Assembly (NCBI RefSeq): GCF_039555335.1
Contig: NC_092637.1
Span: forward strand, 1 to 64,000
From: Amphiura filiformis
Taxonomy: Eukaryota > Echinodermata > Ophiuroidea > Amphilepidida > Amphiuridae
Direction of reading: 5' to 3'
DNA: 64,000 nt
Part shown: positions 29,153 to 64,000 of the stretch, piece after piece
Position numbering within the stretch: the stretch's first letter is position 1
Layout of the letters: every line of letters starts with the position of its first letter
The notes under the pieces: model-generated
What the model was told of the DNA's origin: nothing
Databases searched by the model: none
What the model saw: the letters and a program-made list of their open reading frames with translations, nothing else
Translations under genes and position numbers: made by a program

Positions 29153-29598
29153 AAATGAGAAATGAGAAATAATTTTAGAAAAAAAAGTTAGAAAGCCGAA
29201 GCACGTTTAATTACGACAAAGGACAGTAGTACCTCACGTCAACGCAGGTTTAATCAGCAAATTTGTGGTACTCGTTTTAAATATGTATTTTGATGCTTTC
29301 ACCTCGAATTTATGGAGTAAAATGAGTGTGGGTGGGAAGGGGTGTGTGAAGGGGTGAGTTTGGTGGTTCTGCGTTTAGGTGTATGTTGATTTGGATGTTG
29401 CTGATGGTATGTAGGGTGTGTGATTGTATGTAAATGTGATGGGGTGTGTGTGAATGTGGGTGTTGTGAATGGAGTCGTGAGTCGTAGTAGGGTGAGTTTA
29501 CTGTTCGAAGCGTGAGTACATGAATGTTGATAAAATATTGTCCTTTATGTCTGTTTTAATGAATAATGTGTTAATATGTTTATTATATTTTGTAAATC
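29153..29598. repeat. 430-bp duplicated block, copy 2
   Basis: Second copy of 28476-28915, with scattered substitutions and small indels. It ends at TTTTGTAAAT, exactly where copy 1 continues differently and a MITE begins here. Confidence 0.85.
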
Positions 29599-29900
29599 GT
29601 GAGCCACAGCCTCATCCCCCAACTTTTCCCCAAAAAGTTGAGATTTTTACACCACTGGATACCTCTGGCTACATAATGTTTATGTACCAAATATTTCTTG
29701 CAGATTAATTCGTTTAGCAAAAATATCGCCAAATTTGAATTACAACACATTGTCTATGGAGCAGTGTAATACACATAATCATGCATAACTCGCAAACGCA
29801 AAATCGGAATCAACTGAAATTTTGGAAATAAGCTTTTTTCGTGGATATCTACTGAAAAACGTCATAAAAAGAGGATGCTAGGATCACGAAATCCTCCTTT
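29597..29900. mobile_element. Dispersed ~300-bp MITE, copy A
   Basis: Ends in GAGGATGCTAGGATCACGAA and CGTGAGCCACAGCCTCATCC. Copies B (40405-40662) and C (56863-57184) share TTTATGAC, CAGTAGATATCCAC, the TGATCTGCAAGAA region and CACAGCCTCATCCCC. Terminal inverted repeat of the form AAAGGAnnTTCGTGATCC. A short fragment also occurs at 4068-4092. Confidence 0.75.
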
Positions 29901-29929
29901 AATCCGGGATATTAATAAACCATTTATCT

Positions 29930-30645
29930 TTAATCTCGGCAAATGACAGTAAATCACAGCAAAGCACGTTTAATCACGATAAAGGATAGTAAATCTCGTC
30001 AAAGCACGTTTAATCACGATAAAGGACAGCAAATCACGTTTAATCACGACAAAGGACAGTAAATCACGTTTAATCACGACAAAAAACAGTAAATCACGTT
30101 TAATTACGACAAAAGACAGTAAATCACGGCAAACCACGTTTAATCACGATAAAGGACATGCAGTAAATCACGCCAAAGCACGTTTAATTACAATAAAGGA
30201 CAGCAAATCACATTTAATCACGACAAAGAATTAACAGTAAATCACGTTCAATTACGACAAAGAACAGTAAATCTCGTCAAAGTACGTTTAATCACGATAA
30301 AGGACAGCAAATCACGTTTAATCATGACAAAGAACAGTAAATCACGTTCAATTACGACAAAGGACAGTAAATCTCGTCAAAGCACGTTTAATCACGATAA
30401 AGGACAGTAAATCACGATCACGACAAAAACAGTAAATCACGTTCAATTACGACAAAGGACAGTAAATCATGGCAAAGCACGTTTAATCACGATAAAGGAC
30501 AGTAAATCTTCTCAAAGCACGTTTAATCACGATGAAGGACAGCAAATCACGTTTAATCACAACAAAGAATATAGCAAATCACGTTTTATCACGATAAAGG
30601 ATAGTAAATCACGCCAAAGCACGTTTAATCACAATAAAGATGATT
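29930..30645. repeat. Satellite array 2 (30/40-bp units built from 20-mers)
   Basis: About 20 units. The common 30-mer is GTTTAATCACGACAAAGGAC plus AGTAAATCAC. The 40-mer adds GCCAAAGCAC. The whole can be cut into related 20-mers (TAATCACGACAAAGGACAGT and AAATCACGCCAAAGCACGTT), so a 10-base step underlies it. Confidence 0.9.
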
Positions 30646-31744
30646 ACTGGCAATTATTACGTCCAATCAATAACTCTTTGGTTCATTTCCTCTTTTTCTT
30701 CGTCAAGCAGTTAAACACAGCATTGATTAGAAATTATATACAGTCGTGTTTCCTGTTTCCAACCTTACTACTCCTGGTAAAATCATAGAGTACCCGGCTG
30801 TTTCTGGATTCAATAATCATCTCCAATAAAATAATCAGGAGAATAATCTCCTGCATGCAAGTCTCTCACAGAAAATGTCAACTTGAATGAAATTGACAAA
30901 TGTAAAGTAATGATGTTAGGCCTAGTCCGTTTGGATCGGCGATACAATAGATCATGATATTCTTGTTGATCGAATGCAGAGGAATTTAGCATAACTGGAT
31001 CTGCCAAGAATTGGTTTAATAGTTACCTTCGGCATCGTAGTAGCAGGGTATGTGTTCTTGGAAACTATTCTGAAAATCATCGGTTAAATTATGGTGTCAC
31101 CCACAGGGGTCAGTCGCAGGTCCACCGATTTTCACAGCGTATGAACAAACAGTCGCTAATATCATCAGGCGTTTTAGGGTAACTTATTTATGCTGATGAT
31201 TCGCAGCTCTACATAAAGTTTCAATCCTAAGCAGTCTGAGGAAGATACATCAGCTGCACGATGTAGGCTTCCCGATCGCTGAAATACGATTGTGGGTGCT
31301 TGCAAACAAACTGAAGATGAACGTCACGAAGACAGCTTTTCTTGATTGCATCTACTAGGCATGGAAATGCTGTATCTCACCTTGATTTGAAAATCGGTGG
31401 ATCTGTGATTTCCCATCTACTTGTACTTCTATATATTACAAATCTTGGCATAGACTTGCAATAAAAAACCATGTTAGCTCTTTGTGTAGAACTGTAAACT
31501 TTCATCTACGAAATTTGAATAGGATTCGCAGTTATATTGATCATTCTACTTGTCAGTGCACATTCAGTAATATCTTTGATTCTTTCTCGGCTGGACTATG
31601 GCTACTCTTTGCTCGGTTGTTTGTTCGTGCTCAGCAAACACACAAGCGCGATCTCTCTCATTCGTGAGTTGCATTGGTTGCCAGTCCAGCAGAGAATTGA
31701 ATTCAAGATCTTAGCTACTGCATGAATTGGTTAATGGTTCTGCA
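30646..31744 (+). mobile_element. Degraded LINE (reverse transcriptase remains) inside the satellite
   Basis: Broken frames show RT wording: WFNSYLRHRSSRVCVLGN, YADDSQLYIKF (31186-31215), an N-x-LKMN-type block, LSRLDYGYSLL, and RELHWLPVQQRIEFKIL (31660-31720). The order and motifs fit a CR1/L2-like RT with YADD. There are many stops. It separates satellite arrays 2 and 3. Confidence 0.8.
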
Positions 31745-32255
31745 CCACGAATCACGATCAAGGACAGTAAATCACGTTTAATCACGATAAAGGGGAGTAA
31801 ATCACGCCGAAGCACTAGGTTTAATCACGACAAAGAACAGTAAATCACGTTTAATCACGACAAAGAACAGTACATCACGTTCAATTACGACAAAGGACAG
31901 TAAATCACGCCAAAGGACGTTCAATTCACGATCAAGATCAGTAAATCTCGCCAAAGCACGTTATAATTGCAAAATTGCAATAAAGGACAGTAAATCACGC
32001 CAAAGCACGATTAATCACAATAAAGGAGAGTATAAAAATCACGCCAAAGCAAGTTTAATCACGACAAAGGACAGTAAATCACGCCAAAGCACGTACTGTT
32101 CTCGACAAAGGACACCACATCACGTTTAATCACGACAAAGAACAGTAAATCACGTTCAATCACGATCAAGGACAGTAAATCACGTTCAATCACGATCAAG
32201 GACAGTAAATCACGCCAAAGCACATTCAATCACGAGGACAGTAACATGCGACGCG
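31745..32255. repeat. Satellite array 3, same unit as arrays 1 and 2
   Basis: The sequence resumes with AATCACGATCAAGGACAGTA directly after the LINE remains and runs to CAATCACGAGGACAGTAAC. Units are slightly more diverged (GATCAAGGACA, GACAAAGAACA). Confidence 0.88.
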
Positions 32256-32672
32256 TACTGGAAACGAGCCATGTGGATTGGTGCACACCGACATCGCCTG
32301 GCTAATAATTACTTTGTCAGCAGAGATACTAAAATAAATACCGGGATCGATACACGTGAATTTGCTATGCACGAGTTTGATATGAGAAGAAAATCTTTGG
32401 ATACCGGGGTAAAAATGATGAATATCTCCGTAAATGATTTCGTATAAAGAAACCAGATGTGGTTCCTTGCACTTGAATATATATTTTGAACAGATATGAT
32501 AGTCGTTAGCTCGCGTCTTGAGAAAGTAGCTTGCGTCGTGAGTCAAAAACTGACAATAATTCTGCATGTGCCGAATTATATAGCGCAGTGTATAGGCCAA
32601 TCGTGGAGGTAATCCAAAAGCATATGACCTATGTCGAACAATGCACGACTGACACACAGCGAGGTCAGTCAC
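32226..32672 (-). other. Unidentified 148-codon open frame
   Basis: Open from an ATG at 32672 to the satellite edge. It has several Cys and His (CQSCIVRH near the N-terminus) but no domain I recognise, no splice context I can place and no neighbours of the same kind. It may be chance or an exon of an unknown gene or element. Confidence 0.15.
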
Positions 32673-33023
32673 CGAGCTAATCGGGGCTATTGTCAGTAGC
32701 CTTTAGTCAGATGTCCTTCGGCCCATTATGCGACTCAAAACTATTAAACAGGTCGATACAAAATCATTATTTACAAAGCCGGGGATCAATATCATTTGAG
32801 AGTCCTTTACAGCATCGCTTTCGCAAAAAAGACCCCATGTTTTATTTTGTAATTGTAACAGCAACATCCATCAATGTTTTCATGACTTGTTTTCAAATCC
32901 ATTTGAGGTTATTCGAAATTATAGTTTTAATACTCTTGGCTGTTCGTAATGATATTATTTTCATTATTTTGACAAAGAATAATCAACTTAAAATTGGATG
33001 AAAACGTATATTTAGAGAATAGA

Positions 33024-33192
33024 GGTATTGTTTTTAGCCGCTGGAGTGCATCTATCGTCTCATATAACACGGGCGACATCATTATTTTAAGTAAAACAAC
33101 GAGGCGAAGCCGAGTTGTTTTACGCCAAAAATAATGATGTCGCCCGTGTTATATGAGACGATAGATGCACGACAGTTGCTAAAAACAACACC
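33024..33192. repeat. Long near-perfect hairpin
   Basis: TGCATCTATCGTCTCATATA at 33048 pairs with TATATGAGACGATAGATGCA ending 33169, with pairing continuing through CACGGGCGACATCATTATTT to a small GCGAAGCC loop. Outer GTATTGTTTTTAGC and GCTAAAAACAACAC also pair. Arms are about 55 bp each with few mismatches. Confidence 0.9.
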
Positions 33193-33470
33193 TTTATTCT
33201 TATTCTTAAACACTTCAATTCAAATAAAACATTATTAAAAAAGTTTTAATCAAATTAAATCCTACATTTTGCAAGGAATTACCTAGGGCTTAAAATCGAT
33301 CAGTCTCGTTGTTGCTGTGCGCCTCCGATTGGTCCAAATAGCGAGTACGCGTATCGCGTCGACGCACACTCGCTGACCCGTGTGATATCGTGTCATATCA
33401 CACGGGTAAAGCTGGGTAAGAACCAATAAGATTGCAGGAACGTTCTCAAGTGTTTAAGAATATGTCTTAA
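33193..33470. repeat. Inverted-repeat companion of the hairpin
   Basis: TATTCTTAAACACTT near 33196 is inverted near 33450 (AAGTGTTTAAGAATA). Inside, ACCCGTGTGATATCGTGTCA faces ATATCACACGGGT (33377-33409). The hairpin at 33024 and this piece may be one composite element. Confidence 0.6.
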
Positions 33471-33559
33471 AGGCTAAACAAAACGAAGAGAACAAAGCCA
33501 TACAAAAACATTGTAATAAAGTCCAGTGAGCCTGTTTGGTAGAAATGTACTTCACCCAT

Positions 33560-33970
33560 GTATGTATAAGTATATAAAACAATATATTTTGGAAGAATGA
33601 AATGAGCCGATAAATCCTATTATTGCCCATGATAACGTAATTTATTAATTAATCCACTTTTATTGCCCCAAAAAATATACATAAAAACCAGAAAAGAATA
33701 CAGTTATTTGAGATAGTTTTTCATAAGTATAGAGACATAAAATAAAATTAAGGATTTTTTTTTTGTAAATCGCATGTTTTAACAACAAAAAATAACCTAT
33801 ATTTTAGCCAAAATTACACATACAGGTATTATATTTGTTTAGAAATAATATATAAGTCCCTAGACTTTGCTGTGGGCTAAAATTTCATATTTTCGAGTTC
33901 TTATTGTCACGAACATAGTTTAATGTTGTAAACAGAAAATCAACGAATTCAGTAAATGTCAATGATCCCT
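33560..33970. repeat. Diverged dispersed AT-rich repeat, copy 2
   Basis: Counterpart of 370-900: AAGTATATAAAACAATATAT, TTAGCCAAAATTACACATA, CCCTAGACTTTG, TATTTTCGAGTTCTTATTGTC. Function unknown. Confidence 0.45.
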
Positions 33971-34098
33971 GCAAAGTTGTTAACATTAAGGATAAGTTGA
34001 ATATAATATACAATTTATGAGTAGGTATGTTTATGCAGGCTTTACTTTGTTTTAATTGGAAGTAGGGGGTACTTATCATGCACTCTTCTGAATTCAAC

Positions 34099-34351
34099 TT
34101 AGGTACCAGAAACAAATTTGTTCGATCTTTGGATCGACCGTCGATGCTGCGTCAATGCTTGTTATTAATGAACTATCACTAATTAATCAATTAACGCTTA
34201 ATTTATATAGGTCAATATCGCTACAGGCAAAAATTACTATATTATTACAATCAACAATAGTAAATTTTTTGTTTGATTTAATAAATAATAAGGATCGCCC
34301 AAGCATCGATAGTCGATCGAAAGATCGAACTAGTTTGTTACTGGTGCCTTA
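34099..34351. mobile_element. ~250-bp MITE with ~50-bp arms
   Basis: The left arm TTAGGTACCAGAAACAAATT and the right arm inverse (AGTTTGTTACTGGTGCCTTA) pair, continuing through GTTCGATCTTTGGATCGA / TCGATCGAAAGATCGAAC. No coding capacity. Confidence 0.8.
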
Positions 34352-34359
34352 GTCAACCT

Positions 34360-35248
34360 GTAAAGCAGGGTTCAAAATAGGGGTCAAAACCTCAAAAAGC
34401 TCAGATTTTAATACACTAGTAATCTGAAATCGTTCGTCTCGTAAAGCAGGTCGTGATCAACTTCAGATACAATGAGCGTTAATGAGGGGCCGAGACAACT
34501 TAGCTGCTTAGATGGTGCAAACCTGTCTAAATTTGAATTGGTTTTTGCTATTAATTATGAAAATCCGAGTAATTTTAGGTTTTGACCTCTAGGGAGCACC
34601 AAAATGTGACAGTTAACCTCTTTGTTCATAACACGAGAGCCATACATAGCAGATAGGTTAAACTATACTTTTTCCTGAATTTTCCAGAGAAATACTTAGA
34701 TGTGCTTTCAACAAATCTAAGCAATGTGGAAATTTGAACCCTCATTGTTTATTGATCTAGAAACATCGATTAATTGATTTCTTAGGGTGCAGGGTACCTC
34801 CTTCCAATTAAAAAACATTATACTGACCCGAGTATAATTATCTTTTGTTTAAAATTTACTTTTAAGAAGACCTTAACTGGCGATTATAAAATTAATCACA
34901 TTCAAATTCATAGCGCCAAAACCTTCAGTGTGATTTTTGATCAGATTTCTTGCACAAATGAAAACTTTTTAGCGAGGCCTCAATATTAATAGCTTCAAAA
35001 CGTTAAACAACGGAAATATTTCCACTGTCAGTTAGTTTATCAATTTTGTATGTGTATTTTTATCACTCTATCAATTTTAAATTAGTGAGAATACACTCGA
35101 GTCGGTATTTTTGTTAAGCATAGATTATAAGCTGCGGTATACTATAATGGATACTGCCATGTTCTGTTATGTCTTATTGTATATATATGCCAATTGACTG
35201 CATGTTATAAGCAGCTATTATTATATGGTTCCAATGTTGTTATTTAGT
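34360..35248. other. Possible 3' UTR of the LDLa gene or intergenic
   Basis: If the last exon at 35256 is real, this is the start of its 3' UTR and flank. TTTATT (AATAAA on the minus strand) occurs near 34747. No other feature was recognised. Confidence 0.3.
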
Positions 35249-62384
<27,136 letters not shown>

Positions 62385-62606
62385 CTAGAAACAAGAATGG
62401 GTTATATTGAATTTGTTTATATTCTTCTTTTAAATTGTAATAGTTCGGAGATTAGAGAAACACGTAACCATGGTAACACACACTATAGCAAAACATATAT
62501 GTTAAGAACGAATCATGCTCTTTTTTAGAGGTAATAATAATGCCATCGTACATTTACACTTTGGTAATTTTATTATTTTGTCGGCCGGTCACCCACCTTT
62601 GCACAG

Positions 62607-62702
62607 TATTTTTGTGGGGCCTGAGAGCACATCAGACATATCGAATTGCATTCTGAATACCTTCTGATATCAAATAATTTTGACTTTTTGAAATTCGCGA
62701 TA
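62607..62702. repeat. Fragment of the palindromic foldback family
   Basis: Matches the end of 37391-37984: GAGAGCACATCAGACATATC, GAATTGCATTCTGAATAC, GATATCAAATAATTTTGA. Confidence 0.75.
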
Positions 62703-62714
62703 TCCCATATCAAA

Positions 62715-64000
62715 AAATGAGACCTTTCCGGATAACTTCCCGATAGTCACCGGGTAGACACCGGAAAATTTCACATGCAAATTAGATAGGTAGCGGGTGA
62801 CTACCCGATAAATTTTTGGGAAACCATAGTGGATACCTTTCAGGTAATAGGTACCGGATGACTACCCGATGACTTTTTTGGGTAGCTAGCGGGTAACTAC
62901 CCGGTGACTTTTTTGGGGAACTAGCGGATAACTACCCGGTAACTTTTCGGGGACCTAGCGGATAACTTTTGGTGACAATATACCTGGTGACCTCTTTGGA
63001 GACTTCCTGTTGACCTTTTGGGGAATGCAGAAATACAAATTCATGAGTATGCACAAATTTATTAGACAGTTAGTAAGCTTATTATTGGAATTGTAGTTTT
63101 GGTAGAAATACAACTCTGTAGGCATGGCAGTTGAGCTTATAAAGTGCTATCTTGCAATAAGAAACTTGAAAGTGTACAATGCAATTGTAGTTATTGTACA
63201 AAAATATTCTTCTGATGTAATTTGGTTCACACCTTTATAAGGTGCATACCTTAATTAATGTACAACCAAATTGTTATCATATAGCATATGTATTACAGCA
63301 TATAGCATTTACAGTACCTAAATGTGATGACACAGCCTATAATTTTTATATCAAATATTATAATTAATTTACAGCAAATAGCTTAACATAAAGCTTATAT
63401 GCAGTTAATTGACACATTAGCTGATGATTAGTAATTTAATTGACATTAATTTACTGTCAAAATCATGTATGATTTACTAGAAAAGATATAAACTAAAACA
63501 TTCAAATGTGTCATATATTATTATTAAGACTGCATCAATATACAAATCATTTCATACAAATTTTCCTACCTGCATTATCATATGGAATCAAGCATCCGAT
63601 GCTTATATTCCTACAGCATGTTCAGATTAATTAGTGAACATCTTGTAATGTCCTACATGTAAATCCATACATTTTGGACCACAAATAACTTGAATATGCT
63701 GCACAAATGTATTCCAACTGCCAACAGCTATAGCTGCTCCATTTTGAATTGATTCAGTGACCTTTGACCATACACCCACCCACAATGCATTCTTAGGATG
63801 CTTTATGCTATTTTCAAGGTCAAATTAAAAGCGGATAACCACCGGGTAACTCCTGCAAAGAATCTATGTTTCTGGGAACCTTCTGGGTAACTCATTTGAA
63901 ATATTTGAGTTTTGGGAGACTACCGGATGTCTACCCGAAAACTTTTGGATAACTCAATTAGGTATCCGCAAGGTATCCGCTAGCAGGCACTTTCGGATAA
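62715..64000. repeat. GGATAAC / ACTACCCG repeat element reaching the window edge
   Basis: 62715-63000 holds about 36-bp tandem units (GGTAACTACCCGGTGACTTT, then GGGGAACTAGC). 63830-64000 repeats the same words (GCGGATAACCACCGGGTAAC, GTCTACCCGAAAACTTTTGG). The AT-rich middle has no frame. The two GGATAAC-rich ends suggest one element, cut by or ending at the window edge. Confidence 0.6.

Noticed and set aside
28990-32255. CRISPR-like array
   Set aside because: The repeats are contiguous satellite units with no unique spacers, in eukaryotic DNA.

Overview
This is eukaryotic genomic DNA, AT-rich, with long introns, GT-AG splice sites and a dense load of transposable elements. It is not bacterial: there are no operons, no Shine-Dalgarno sites, and only short open frames apart from retroelement remnants. 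A metazoan MFS transporter, phase-1 LDL-receptor class A exons, a CR1-like LINE and a tRNA-headed SINE suggest a marine invertebrate. A deuterostome (echinoderm or hemichordate) is my guess, which I cannot prove from the window.

Layout. 1-4263: nested inverted-repeat DNA elements. 4264-24468 (+): a vesicular/lysosomal amine-polyamine type transporter of the SLC18B1 family, assembled here from 13 coding exons whose reading phases all agree. Its longest intron (11500-18265) carries a SINE relic, a LINE 3' fragment and a nearly full-length but broken CR1-type LINE. The transporter has several oddities: a GC-AG intron, a frame break with an in-frame stop in exon 4, a tandemly duplicated penultimate exon (one copy ending in its own stop, plus a third relic), and an in-frame TAA ahead of a conserved-looking acidic/Leu-Leu tail. 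24469-35248: convergent intergenic DNA with MITEs, a satellite built from 10/20-base units, and LINE debris.

35249-62384 (-): one gene made of LDL-receptor class A (LDLa) exons, running leftwards and continuing beyond the right edge. It has a strict grammar. A divergent LDLa exon ('B', usually 114 bp), a canonical calcium-site LDLa exon ('A', 111 bp) and a Thr/Pro-rich linker exon ('L', 12-99 bp) repeat nine times. All introns are phase 1, and the split codons complete the sixth cysteine of each domain. The grammar predicts a linker between 38161 and 40234, and a 12-base microexon with strong splice sites lies there. It also predicts a linker after 36109, and a candidate acceptor at 35256 gives Cys-Pro-stop. 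Together these read as about 829 residues of a probably extracellular, O-glycosylated, cysteine-rich array. The N-terminus (signal peptide) lies outside the window and no membrane segment is seen.

Introns and intergenic DNA hold many non-autonomous elements with recognisable ends: TTAA-flanked piggyBac-like MITEs, TA-flanked foldbacks, an hAT-like MITE with an 8-bp duplication, long palindromes, trinucleotide microsatellites and at least four complex tandem arrays. No CRISPR array, rRNA or convincing functional tRNA was found.
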